Below, piece after piece: positions 20,800-34,468 of a stretch of DNA of 64,000 nt. The notes under the pieces were generated by a model. The model was given only the letters and a program-made list of their open reading frames with translations. It ran no database searches and had not been told where the DNA came from. The first letter of the stretch is position 1. The number at the start of each line of letters is the position of its first letter. Where the stretch lies: NCBI GenBank assembly GCA_030704615.1, contig CM060732.1, positions 12,650,001 to 12,714,000 of the forward strand. Direction: 5' to 3'. The position numbers and the translations under genes are program-made. This stretch comes from Takakia lepidozioides. Taxonomy: Eukaryota; Streptophyta; Takakiopsida; Takakiales; Takakiaceae.

Positions 20800-23591
20800 A
20801 GAAACTTGTGCGAATGGAGGGTGAGGTGTGCTTGTCCGATGCTGGAGCAAGCACAAATGTTTTGGAGGATACAATACAGAAGGACAATACAGATGGTGTT
20901 GAAGGCGCAGGAACAAAAGTTTCACAAGAGACACAAAAAAGAAGCGTGCCCAGCGTCAGAAAGGTGCAAATCATATATTCGGAAGAGATACTTGGAGTAA
21001 TCAGATGTGCAATCTTCTCAATGACGAGATGGACGTCATCGCTGAGGGACGGGTTGTGGCGTGTCTACCTGATGAAGTTATTCTCGGTGAAAACCTTGGG
21101 GAGGAGCATGTCGGTGTAACTGTTACAGCTGTCTCTGGGTCAGCTCAGGATATGCTAATGACCATTACGAAATGACGGCTTACACATACAAAACTTCGAG
21201 ACGGCCGAAAACTATCAGAGTTGCTCACAAAGTTTTATGAAGAGCACGAGTCAGACACGGAGGATGACCACCTCAAAGGAGTTAAGAAATTGCAGTATAA
21301 ATGTTTGAAACGAGTTCGAAAAGGAGATGAGAACTCTGGGGGGAAGAAATTGATCCGACTCTTAAATTCGGAGTCAATTCAAGTAGTAAGCTCTGTGAGC
21401 TGTTGTGCTCAAAACTGTTGTCAACACTTCAGCTAGGAAAAAAGGCTATCCGGAGTAAGTTCTTGGCATCTTCTTTTGATGCAAAGAGAGAGTTAGGGTT
21501 TGACATCGCACGACGACTACACCGACTATCAGGTTGTGGTCGTCATGCCTACCTTACCCTTTAGCAAAACTGTCCTAATCCTTTGACAGATAAGCAAGAT
21601 CTTCCCAATTAGATGTTGGAATATTCGATCTCAATTTCAATATCCACAAGAGGTCTCCCGTCCCTAATATAATACCAACTCTATATATTGTTGACAATTG
21701 GATCAGACGAACAAACGAATGGGCTTGAAGGAATTGTCGAAGTCTGGAATTAGCTGAATTTGAACGAAACTTTTTGGGAATGTTGAGGTTCGGAAACCTG
21801 GTGGAAAATTCACGAAATGCACAGATTGTGAGATGTTCAAAGATCTTATCCAGAAGTCAGTCAGCGGAACTGAGGAGCAGAGAAAGCACAAAAGGAAATT
21901 TGAGAGACATTTGAAGCATCAGGAGTCATGTCGCAGGCTTTATCGTAGTTGGCGAAATGAATCGATGATGATGGGTGAGGAGTTTCTGTGTATTATACAC
22001 GATAAGATGGATCACTCGAAGATTGCGTTGCCCCCATCTAGTCTCGGTCAACTACCTATATCCCTAACAGGTATGGTGACTCATGGCCATGGTGATGGTG
22101 CTTATGCTCAGTTCACGAACGAGTTCTGGCCAAGTGATCCTAACTTGACAATCAGTTCCTTGGCTCGTTGTCTTCGCGCTCAAGCCCACGTGTCAAGACT
22201 CAAGAGAAATTTCCGATCATCCAATGCAGAACTCCTTTTTCGAAACTCTAATGAGGGGAAAGTCTCGATGTGAGAAAGCACTGAAGCCTAGGGTATCCCA
22301 AGGCCCTGTTCGAGCCAAACCATTACCCCGTCGACTATACCTGCAAATGGACAATTCTTCAAGAGAGAACAAAAATCGCTAGATGCTTGTTTTTTTTTAT
22401 CACTCTTGACGGCGAGAGGTGTTTTTGAAGAGATCCAGCTTGGATTCCTGATGGTTGGTCATACCCACGAGGATATTGATGCATACTTTAGTTATCTGTC
22501 GAAGAAGTTGAAACAGAAGAGCACATATATCCTTCCGGATCTCATGCGCCTCTTTATGGAGTCTCAAAACTTGTCATTTATTCCTCAACTGATCAATACA
22601 AGAGGTCGCAGACTTCAAGAAGTTTGTGGATGGATATATTATTGATGGGAGCGATGCGCTAATCGGCACATCTGAAATGCACATCTTCAAGTTCTATGTG
22701 GATTGTGACGGTTGGCCTGTAATGAAGTATAAGAAATCGGCAACCAACGCTGACTGGCTTCCGAAGCAGGGTGCAGTCAAAATGTGGAAGGTTGCTAAGA
22801 ACGGGAGGTCTCCCCTGCTACCCCAGGGGGTCCCGGAACCTGTTCCATTGCAGCCTATTTGGGGAATAAAGCCAGACGCCAGGGAAAAAAATGCCAGTAT
22901 TGTAAATGGCCTTTCGAAGTACCGCGAATTCTGGAGACGTGGGATGGATCTCGACAAGAACTACGAAAATATCATGAAGAACTACGATAAGTATTGGAAG
23001 GATGTTCTTATTGAACTTGGTAAGCCATTGCCTGAGCCAAAGGACAAGCTGGAGGACGGGTTTTGGCCTTCGACTTTGTGACAAGATAACCATGACAGAG
23101 ATGGGATTATGGTTAAATGTGAGAGTCAGGAGGAGTCAGAGGAGGAAGATCGCAACCAGCCGGATCCCTATTGTGGGCCAAAGAGTCAGAGACCTAAAGA
23201 GCCGATGAACCCATCCAAAGATATTGAAATTGAAAACTTCGTACTTGTTCGACCACTAGACACAGAGACATATCCAGTTTGGATGGGTGTGGCAATCTCT
23301 GATGTTGTTCGTGACCGTTCAGATGAGAGCTATCGGCAAGTCCTTCTGGAGTGGTGGAGACCTAAAGGTGCTGCAGCGGAGGACGTGGACATGTATAGAA
23401 ACTGCTGGGACAAAGCTTGGGAGTTCAATGAATCTGATCCACCAAAGTGGATACATACGAACAGTGTGGTGTGGACAATGCGACCTCGGAAGAACACCTC
23501 CAAGTGGAGCTCTAGACGTATTGGAAAGGCCGAAGCAGTTAAAGCGAAAGCAAATCCATATGCTGCGAACAATCAAAGTGAGTCTGATTAA
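20800..23591 (+). pseudogene. Decayed DUF7869-like (putative transposon-associated) gene
   Basis: The plus-strand reading is broken into frames by stops and shifts. In order it shows: an N-terminal low-complexity part (about 20800-21120); a Cys-containing piece SCCAQNCCQHF near 21400; HLKHQESCRRLYRSW and FLCIIHDKMDHSKIALP (about 21905-22035); LTGMVTHGHGDGAYAQF; LYLQMDNSSRENKNR near 22335-22380; FLMVGHTHEDIDAYFSYL near 22449-22500; then a C-terminal region (22626-23081) and a further ORF (about 23109-23591). The order MDxxKxxLP, DNxxRENKN, GHTHEDID is what I recall of DUF7869-type proteins, which may be RNase H-like transposases. Several TAA/TAG stops and frame changes make it non-functional unless heavily spliced. 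One palindrome copy (22803) lies inside its coding region. Confidence 0.6.
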
Positions 23592-23840
23592 GCACAGTGT
23601 ACAGAGGTGCACGGGAGATCTCTCGTGCTAATTTGACGACAATATGTGTTAATGTTGATCTTACTGGTGATTGCCAGGATTTTGTGGGAGCTCCTTTGAC
23701 AATCAGAAGTTGACCTTGAATTCGCTGTGTCGACCATTTGAAACTTTCAATTTCTGAACATCTATATCTCTAGCAATTTGAACCCTGACTGCCTGCATCT
23801 CAGTGAAAGTTTAGTTCTGGTTGATTGTATTTTACGCACA

Positions 23841-24775
23841 TAGCACGAGAGATCTCCCGTGCTACAGATTCTTGACTATTGCAGACTAACATGATTAATA
23901 TTCTCATTCACCATAGCGCTCGTTGAGTCCCAATTTGATTCGTTATCTGATAAGGATATGTCGGGGTCCGAATATCATATTTTCTTCCCTAGCGGAATGT
24001 ACGTTTTTGTGTCTATTTCAACGGTGGCCCCTTCTTAATCTGACTTTGTAAACTGTATCCTCGCGATGTTGTTACTGATTTTTAGTTGTAACACGGGAGG
24101 TCTCCCGTGGTATGTCACGTTGTTTTTTTAATATTATTTACTAGATTTGTTTTTTATCTGCGGACAAATAGCTTTTGTTTTGATCTCCAAAATTTTGAAT
24201 GTTTGAATGGCCAGTGGATGTGAATGGTTGTACATTTTTATTTGTTTCCGTCTGACGGTTCCATGCATTTCGTATGTCGGACTGCCGATTTCCCATGGTG
24301 GTTGATGGTTTTCTCCTTTACACATAGTGCTGGGGAGATGTCCCATGCTACAGTGACTTGACTATTTCCGATCATGATTATTATATTTTTCTTAGAGCTC
24401 ATTGTCGAATATAGTAAGGATTCGCAAATATTTTCATTTTGTGAAGATGATGAGGATTTTGTCTGGTCCAAAACCTTCATATCTTCCCTTGCGGAATGTC
24501 GTTCACTACTCCGATTTTAACGGTGGCGCCTTATGACGCCGACGTTCTAAATTGTATTTTCGCGATTGTGCTATTGATTTCAGTTATAGCATGGGAGGTC
24601 TCCCTTTCTATGTCTCGACGTCTATTCGGCATTTCCTGGATTCTTATTTGGTATTCGGAGGGTGACAAATAACTGTTGTCTTACCTTACAGTTTAAATTT
24701 CTGGATGACCAGTTCATGTGAATGTTTCTAGATCTTATTTTCTGTTGATTTGACGGCTCGACGCTTCTCGTATTG
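23841..24775 (+). repeat. Two diverged tandem units of about 484 and 450 bp, each with two palindromes
   Basis: Unit A (23841-24324) and unit B (24325-24774) align along their length: both start with a palindrome and CTACAG...CTTGACTATT, share GCGGAATGT, TTTAACGGTGG or TTCAACGGTGG, GTATCCTCGCGAT or GTATTTTCGCGAT, carry a second palindrome about 254-268 bp in, and then share ACAAATA and GATGTGAATG or CATGTGAATG. A third partial unit starts at 24775. Identity is moderate, so the duplication is old. Confidence 0.8.
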
Positions 24776-25003
24776 AGCACGTGAGATCTCCCTTGGTGGG
24801 GGGGAGGTCTCAAAGCACATGTAGCAAGCTGACATCGTACTTGAAATTGTATTTGACATGGTATCTGACCTTGTATTTGTCGGTTCAATGCATTTCGTTT
24901 GTTATTTCTTGTCCTCAATGTGACAAAGATTTTTCTATCCCTTAAGTTTCAATAATTCAAAAACATTATTCCAATGTTTCTACCAATAATTTTGAGTCGC
25001 GAC

Positions 25004-25616
25004 CAGTGTTGGACTGGTATGTCCATTTTTTAATACCAGACTGGTCCTGGTATGAAGGGTCCCACCCCTTTTTCATACCAGGCTGGCATAGGTATCTATA
25101 CAGGTATGAGCAACTTGGGTATGAATCTGGTATGAGTAGTTGTATTTTGGGCTGTATATGAGTATGGTATTGGTATTGCCTTTTCTTTGTAGTGATATTG
25201 GGGGGGGGGGGTATGAGCACTGGTATGGTATTTCTACAGCTCACCATACATAGAAATAAATGTCATTTAGCACATAGCTAATTTTAATCCAAGCCGTGAA
25301 ACACTAGGCAAAGGTAAGCCAAAGTAGCACGAAACAACAAATGAAGTCTAAATTGCAACATGGAGCCTTGAATTAACCAAATTGTAGTACAGGGTATAAC
25401 TAGCTGCACTAACATATACTCATACCTACCTCCATTCGCCATGAACTCACCGCAATACTATGGTATGTGTGCGGAGAATCCTCAAGCCATACTCCCCCAG
25501 TACGTGTATCACATGGGTACACTGGTTCTTTCGTACCCGACTGGTATGTTCTTCAATATATATATTCATACCTGTATTCCATACCTAGTTAAACCAGGTA
25601 TACCAGTCCAACACTC
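25004..25616. mobile_element. hAT-like MITE with 8-bp target duplication
   Basis: Terminal inverted repeats start CAGTGTTGGACTGGTAT and end with the complement (ATACCAGTCCAACACT). Flanks are GTCGCGAC (24996-25003) and GTCACAAC (25617-25624), an 8-bp duplication with two G-to-A differences. The interior is made of TGGTATGAG/CTCATACCA-like words and has no ORF. The CAG-type ends and 8-bp duplication fit the hAT superfamily. Confidence 0.75.
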
Positions 25617-25889
25617 GTCACAACCCATTGTGGTTTTAAAACCCTTACTTTGTTTCCGCTTCTCATTTAACAATAATAGGGTCATGAATGCCCGCACATG
25701 TGGCTGCAGCGGGGCCGCGTGTGGCAGAGGGGGTCATGGAGGGTGGGAGCGCCCCTACCGGGACCCCGCCAATCTGCTTGTTGGGTCCGCCCGGCAAGAT
25801 GGTCTGTTGGGGCCCACAAAACACATGAGCTAGTCTGCTGGGGCCCACAATATGCACATAAAGCATTAGTTATTGCAAAGGTTTGTAGA

Positions 25890-25965
25890 TAATGGCGGGT
25901 AGTGTGGTGGTTAAGAGCAACAAACGACAAACACGAGGTGTGGTGCTCAAATCTTGTTACGTTGT
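25890..25965 (+). other. tRNA-like (SINE-like) segment inside the Mutator-like MITE
   Basis: TAGTGTGGTGGTTAAGAGC resembles a Pol III A box region, and GTGGTGCTCAAATC about 30 bp later resembles a B box. The segment lacks a foldable full cloverleaf that I can confirm. It is possibly a tRNA-derived SINE head captured by the MITE. Confidence 0.25.
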
Positions 25966-26007
25966 ATTGTGGCAGTAACGTGTGTTATTAAATATAAATT
26001 TTGTCGA

Positions 26008-26195
26008 AGGGTCTGCCGGTCTGTTGGAGGGTCCAAGCCGGTCTGCTGGAGGGGGGTCTGCTTGGAGGGTCTGCCGGTCTGCTGGAGGGGGTCTGCCCAG
26101 TCTGCTGGAGAGGTGCCAGTCCGCTCGTCGGTTTGGAGGGTCTGCTAGAAGGTTGGAGTCGGTCTGTTGGAGGGTCTGCCCAGTCCGCTAGAAGG
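26008..26195 (+). repeat. Imperfect GC-rich tandem repeat within the MITE
   Basis: Repeats of GGTCTGCCGGTCTGCTGGAGG-like units, varying in length (about 20-40 bp), fill this stretch. Confidence 0.75.
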
Positions 26196-26353
26196 TCCGC
26201 CACGGTAGATTAACAAGGACTTAGAAAAATTTCAGAATCTCGCCTACCCGGTGAATGGGCGGTGGGCTTATGAGCTCACCCCAAGGGTCGTACTGGCGGG
26301 GCCCGCCCGTGCATGCATGACCCTATTATTAAACAATGAGAGGCTTTGTTTCC

Positions 26354-26950
26354 TATATGATATTGACATGCATTTGTTACGTTTTCACGGGAAAGCTCCT
26401 CTTATCTTCTCTCACCATTGACATGTAGTAATCGAATGATTCGTTTCGCCGTAAGATGCGAGAAACTACCTATCGAGTGCACAGGAGATCTCCCCTCCGT
26501 GAATATACTCACGAGCGATCAGATTCTCCTCAAATTCAATATAGGTGTCTTGCTTGTCATTTATTTTGCAAAGGACGATGCTACTTTTCGGACCAATCCG
26601 GGAAAATCCAAAATTGTAAGCTTTAATGCATTGTTAATACTGAATATAGTTTTTTTCATATTTATTAATTATTTACAATTATTTAACAGATGTCCAGATT
26701 TCATCCTTTTGTCCATATTTACTTAAAATGGTGTTACAACCATATTGATCTCCGGCCATCTTACAGAATTAAAAAAAAAATTGAATTGGGATGAGGATTG
26801 AATAGGATTTGGGACTGAAAGAGAAAAGAAAAGAAAGATACAGCGCACACTGACACGAACTAGAATAGACACCGCAAGCACAAAACGCAGAAAAATCATG
26901 GATGATTTAGAAAGCTACGGTTAATATGACAGGTAAAAGATAAAACCAGC
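26354..26950. other. Right end of palindrome-rich region and intergenic sequence, no gene
   Basis: Contains the last palindrome copy (26483-26494), then AT-rich sequence with a poly-A run near 26770. No supported ORF. Confidence 0.5.
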
Positions 26951-27050
26951 TTACCGATGTGGGAGGGGGGAAGTTGCCTCTAACTCGCGTGCAAGTCCGT
27001 CGCCTGCGTCCATTGTTTGTCTCTTCGGCAAGTCCCACATGTCTTCATGC

Positions 27051-27157
27051 ACGGTAAGCCTCCTCGTGTCTGGGATTACCTACACTCGTCTCGCCACTCA
27101 CCTACCGCCCGTGGTGGGGCTCATTTCGGTAATCCCCTCCACTGGGAGGCTTACCGT
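27051..27157. repeat. Strong inverted repeat (hairpin) with 30-nt arms
   Basis: The left arm 27051-27080 (starting ACGGTAAGCCTCC, ending GGGATTACC) pairs with the right arm 27128-27157. The outer 13 bp and inner 9 bp match perfectly with an unpaired internal bulge. The loop is 47 nt. An outer pairing, GATGTGGGA near 26958 with TCCCACATG near 27033, may extend the structure. It may be a structured RNA, a small-RNA precursor or a transposon relic. No product is known. Confidence 0.6.
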
Positions 27158-27279
27158 ACAGGTAGTTTGCGCTTGAGGGCACGTCCAATCCACCAGTTGC
27201 CAGACGTAAGATTGAAAGTGGACCTCAGCGGACTGGGTGCACACCATAGTACCTCAGAACATCTCAGTAGACCACCTGA

Positions 27280-27380
27280 CACTACAAAAAAAGCCCAAAA
27301 ACCGACGCATGGGCATTGTCCGGCCGACGTCGGGGCGTTGCTCTCGAAACGTTGCTAAATATAGCAAGGTTTGGTGAAGG
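27280..27380 (+). mobile_element. CACTA-like terminus
   Basis: CACTACAAAAAAAGCCC followed by GACG/CGTC-rich subterminal sequence resembles the left end of a CACTA element. No right partner was found, so this is a single end only. Confidence 0.4.
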
Positions 27381-30300
27381 GCAGACGTCTAGCAAGTAGG
27401 TCTTTACTATAGAACCAATGCGTAAAAGGGAAGGACACAATATCTGCAAAGAGGAATAAGCTCTTATTTACACATACTTTGGTTAGCATCATATCCCTGT
27501 TCTCAGATTTTTTTTTAAACAATTGTAAATCTTCTTGAATAGTTCCATTTGGGCCTCAAAATTCATGCAAACTATGACTAATTTGGTGTTGTGATTCTTT
27601 TTTTATTTGAAGCAATTGATGTTGATTGATATCGATTTCTCAATTTGCAAATATTCGAGGAATATGTTAAAAATTCATTCAATTATCATTATGTGAATTT
27701 TGTGGCCAAAGCAAATTCAAAATAAAACTGTGGAATATGTACTCTTGCAGTGAACCATATAGACAAATACATGACGCCTCCTGAAGGAAGCGTAAATTAT
27801 GATGTCTCTTGATCGCGAAGGGCTACTATCCAGTGGGAAGGTGAACATAAGTGTTTTTTTTTTCTGGCGAGAAATAGCCAGATTTCGACCTGGAAACTCG
27901 GTGAGCTACTTGTACAGAGGCATTATGGGGGTTAAAATCCGAGATTTTCGCCAAAAAACACCAGCATATGAATTTCAGGAGCCTAATCTTGCCGACGTGT
28001 ACCAGTTAAAAACGTGCCACTTGGAATATAGCCACTTTTCTAACTCTGTCACCTCGTTATTCTCGCCACATGGGCACCTGGTAGAATTCACAAGTGGCCC
28101 CGCTAGCGATTTTGGAAATATGAAAAAAAAACACTAGTGAACACCGTCTGAACGCCTCTGTGCGACCAATCGGTGGACTGAATCCCCCACTTATGAGGAT
28201 AAATGCCCATTACCATTGGGCTACAATTTGATTGTCATATCAAGTCATATATTACATTTTCTATGTAAAGGCCAAGCCCATTTTCGACCCTAACGTGAAC
28301 CTAGAGGCTACATTATTGGTGCTGAACTTACAAAGATTGTAGAACTTTTGGTTTGATTATATTCTCATGTTAGAATTGTGGCTGCTCAAACAGCTCCCCC
28401 TTGGGTCCCTTGGGGTAGTACGATCCCAACTTGCAAGGGGTGCTGTTTTCCCCGCACATTTGCTAAGGCCCCTTGATCCTTTAAAGGTAATTGGTCGGAT
28501 CCCAGAAGTCAAGTTCGACATTTTGTCATTTCATATGTGTCCCTTAAAGGCCTTAGGAGATTGGAAACCACCATGATAACAATACCTTTAGGCAGCCAAT
28601 TAAAGAAAGGTGGTTGGAGTTGGTGAGATGGCCTTTCACTAGTTGTTTTTTGGCAAGGTGACATGTTGGGTTTTCCAAAAAAAAGTAAGGTACAAGTTGA
28701 GCGATGCTAACGTTGCCACCAAAAAGTGGACTGGATATTTGCCCATTTTGGAGTCACACCTTTCCAAAGTTCTTTCAGTGATTGTGAGTGAAAACATTGC
28801 AACGGTTATATTTCTGACCCTTTTCTTGTCATGTTCAATAGAACCCCATCAAATTTTGATCTGAAATTGGGTGGACGTATGCATGACAATCCATTGCTCA
28901 ATTGAGGAAATTTTCACCATATGTTTTGCCACACAAAGTTTGACGGGTACAAGGAAGGTTGCTGGGAAAGATTGTGGCCTTGGATCAAACGATCTGGCCG
29001 TGGAAAGATTTGTGGTATAACTTAGTAATTTGTAATGCCTCAAAGGATGACCATTGCATGGACCGTACTTGCTAAGTAACACTCTTTGAAGGCAACTAAG
29101 AAACAATGTTGTAAAATGAATGACAAACACTCAAAATACTTGGCGAGCAAAGGAGTTGACGAAAAGTACAAAACATATGAAAAATTATCCAATGACTAGC
29201 TAAGAATTAAAAAATATGGCCCTATTGGCCACTACATAGACGCCAACAAACCCACAATGTGCATGTTCCGACAATGCATCATTTTTCACAATCAACATCC
29301 AAATTGTTCCCCGGATAGGATACCCTAGTTCTCGTATGCCTTGTATTATTTTTTACTTGTTTTAATTTGACTTAAATAAATGAATAAATGTGTTTTCCCC
29401 TTTCTTAAAAAAAAAGAGTAAGATCCGAATTGCTATCATAAATTATGATATAATTATTATTAATAATCATTGATTAGCATATGTAACAGGAATTGTGCTC
29501 TAAACATAGATGATAGATCCCCCATTTCAAGATGCATGGCAATGATGGGGATGCTTGCTGCTACCGAGGCGGGAGACTTGATAATTGTCTGACAATAAAG
29601 AGGTTGCCAGACAGGAGCATTTAATGTTGTGGTTGACAGCACTGATGTGATTGTCCCTTTGGCCTTTTCAAAACCTGCTTGACAAGCTACCGTCCACTCA
29701 AGGCCTCCATTGTACATGCGTTCTCAGAAAGTGCTTGTGAGAAGTTTCCCAGCGAATGTGACAGCCAATTTCCTTTCATATTTGCTACGGATACTTTATG
29801 AAATTTCCCTCGAACCCCACCTTCTGCATCTTAATATGCTTACTGCGAAATTTCCCTATCGAACTTGCTGCATGATTAGAGCATCGATATTGGAAGATCT
29901 GTATGTAGCAATCTTAGGGCTGGCACTGACATGTTCTGATCAAGTCTGGCACTATAAGGTTGTGACAGTCCCATGAAATAGACTGTCAAAAGCCCACTAG
30001 AGTAAGGATTTAAAATGATTGCGAAATAGAGAGAGATAGAGGGGATAGGCTGGTAGGTACAATCTCGGCGATTGTTCAAAACTCTCTCTCGACTTATAAC
30101 GGTTTGTTCCAGAACTTTCAGGCGCCCAACGTACTGATCTTTTACACAGAGCATCTACCACTAAATTAATACCAGAGTCTCCAGTGGTGTTATGATTGGA
30201 TCTTGACTTTCTTCAGACCGACTAATCTACTTGCAGAATGTCATCCGTTACAAATCCCGAGCACCTGAGTATATGTCGAGTAAGATGATAACATTCGGAC

Positions 30301-32604
30301 TTACTGGTCTGGAATTTGCAGGACTTCTGTATGGAAAAGCTTTACTTTCAATGACTGTCTTGTATTCAAGCTAACTGTACTGGGGGTCTAAGCAACAATC
30401 AAAGGTGGAAAAAAACGATGACCCACAAGGCTGCCCATGTCCGGCCACCGCCAACCAATTGGTCAATGTAACTCTTAGCAACTGGCACTTCCACTTGAAC
30501 TTAGGGGAAACAGATAATTCATCCAGAACGAAGACACCCTGATTACCCCGTCACAGGGCCCACACTGATCACCCTTTCCATAACTTCAATATATTTGTCA
30601 ATTGCACGACCTGATGGTGGTGGTTCTGGATAACGTTGCTTAATTCTTGTGGTTTCATGAATTCACAGAAAGGAAGGAATTCTGTAACTTCCGAGTAATG
30701 TCCAGGATAAAACGAAAGAGCAGATCGGACAAGACAGATAGCATGCGGCCATGATGAGACTGGCAGTCATGCCACTCATTTGTATTTTGGTGTTGGAAGT
30801 CTATCCCACTGATTTGTGTTTCTCCTCACCCAAGACTGTGACGTGCAGATTGGATCGTCCAAGGGTCGTTCTGAGACGGGGAGGATGTTCAAAACTGGTC
30901 CAAGGGGATTCCAATCGCGATGATTACAAAGCAGGATTGAATTATGGGGGGATGATCGCTGTGAGTTGTGTGCTCTCTGGAAACCGTAGCCGAGGTTTTT
31001 GATCAAAGGTGCCACCTGAAAGCAATGTTAACCTTATGCCAATGCGCTGGGAATTGTGCCATTGAGACAAAATGCCCCACTAGGCAGATTTCAATAGAGA
31101 TCTCCAGGTCTACGACAAACATGAGCACTACAATAATACATATGTAACTGAGATTGAGCTTTGGTTTTGGAGCACATGGATTCATGAAGCGCACAGCAGA
31201 ACACGTGGGGAGGACGTGGGGAGGTGCAAGTGGGCAGGTATACAAGAGATTTGATGAACTGGTGATTTGACTCAGTTGTAAAGAGGAATACGGATATGTA
31301 TTGGGTCAACTACTGACGTTTGAAGATGCTTTATAAGATAGGGCACATTCTGTTGCTCACTCTCCAAGGGAAGCTTCCCTGACATGCATTGATACGGTGG
31401 GTGGCCTTGGCCCACAAGATGAGGATATCTACCTCCATTGTACCAAGTCCTGGCTAATTGCGTCAGGCTCTCTTCCCACGTCTCTGCACACAAAGATCGC
31501 TCCAGCTATCTGAGAAGGTCTATCTTCTCTTGTGGGTGGTAACTGGTCAACGATCAAACTAAACTAAAGAGCATGTGATGATTAGCCTTAGGCCTCTCTC
31601 GTTGTCGGTATCCCTGACAACAAAGTTGTCTATTGGAACGAAAATTCTCGTAATCTAGTGCATGATAGAGTCGATGGTGCAGGCCTACTCGCTGGTCCAC
31701 AACACACTGTGGACCCCCATGGGAGGGGTCAACCCTGTCCGATATTGACATGAGCTGTAATTTAAACATTATTTGGATTCTTTCGGTAAGAAACACAAAG
31801 ACATCTATCTCGCTAACAACTGTTAACATGTTGGATTACCACCACTTAATCACACCCACTTGACACTATTGTTTCATCCCTCAATCGATGTTGGAAACAC
31901 TATGTTCATCCACTCTTCATTCAAAAATATTCTCATTGGAAAGATAATGTAAGCCTGGGCTATCTGTTGCCTGCCAACTTCGTTACATTCTCGGTGAAAT
32001 CATTGATCGGATCACCAGCTAGACGAAACAGTGGAGCTTTGTCTATGAGGCGACTGTGTAAAGGAGACGATCTCGAGAACATATGATTACACAATGACGG
32101 ATCCGAAGAAGGGGCTTCGTGAGGTGTCTTGTTTTGTAGGAATGACGTAGGAGTCGGCCTGGCTAAGAAAGAGCTAACCACGTGGCAGCAGTGATCAGGC
32201 TAGCGTGTGCCCGTCGTGGGCCCATAGAAACTGCAATCATTTTCGTGAGTACATAGTTGTCTCGTCCGAGGCTCGAGGTCCCTCTCTCTGCCTTATATCT
32301 GTGGCCGCCTTTCTAGATTCTCCACTCGTCCCCCTCGTCTCTCTAACACCCATTGTACTCTTTCTAACGATCTTCTAGTCAAGTGTGTTTCTCTCTGCTC
32401 TCTTACCATAACTCTTTCAATTGGTGTGCACGCGACAAGTAGAGCAGTTTTTCAATTTCAATTTCATGTCAGCACTGGTCTAAATAACAAAGATTTTGTC
32501 TGATCTGGTGAGCACCATAGAACTGACTCCTGCAAGTCGTTTAATACCCGACCACTGACAAATTGATCGAACAAGTTCATACAGTCAACTTGGAGGCTCC
32601 AGAC
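27381..32604. other. Intergenic, no gene recognised
   Basis: About 5.2 kb without a supportable coding frame on either strand; the ORFs are short and unlike any protein I know. The last 400 bp are the likely promoter and 5' UTR of the peroxidase gene, pyrimidine-rich around 32280-32410. Confidence 0.6.

Positions 32605-34468
<1,864 letters not shown>

Larger units (their letters stand above)
25658..26343. mobile_element. Mutator-like MITE with 10-bp target duplication
   Basis: Inverted ends share CTCATT...AATAATAGGGTCATG (left about 25662-25686, right about 26316-26340). They are flanked by the direct repeat CTTTGTTTCC at 25648-25657 and 26344-26353. A 9-11 bp duplication is typical of Mutator-like elements. 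The interior is GC-rich and contains a tandem repeat (26008-26195) but no coding capacity. It is inserted in the palindrome-rich region. Confidence 0.7.
20206..26494. repeat. Dispersed array of a near-perfect palindrome (14 or more copies)
   Basis: A 12-bp palindromic core GGGAGATCTCCC, or a one- to three-base variant, lies at 20206, 20300, 20415, 20512, 21648, 22803, 23613, 23847, 24095, 24333, 24593, 24781, 24802 and 26483. Better copies extend to a 24-bp palindrome with half-site TAGCACGGGAGA, for example 23841-23864 with one mismatch. Outside this block I noticed only weak chance matches. The copies flank and lie within a decayed transposase-like gene. Two MITEs at 25004-26343 explain most of the large gap before the last copy. 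Regularly repeated palindromes of this kind fit protein-binding sites of a mobile element, but the function is inference. Confidence 0.85.

Noticed and set aside
31092-31112. AGAGATCTCCAG, resembling the palindrome core
   Set aside because: Only partly palindromic and isolated; consistent with chance.
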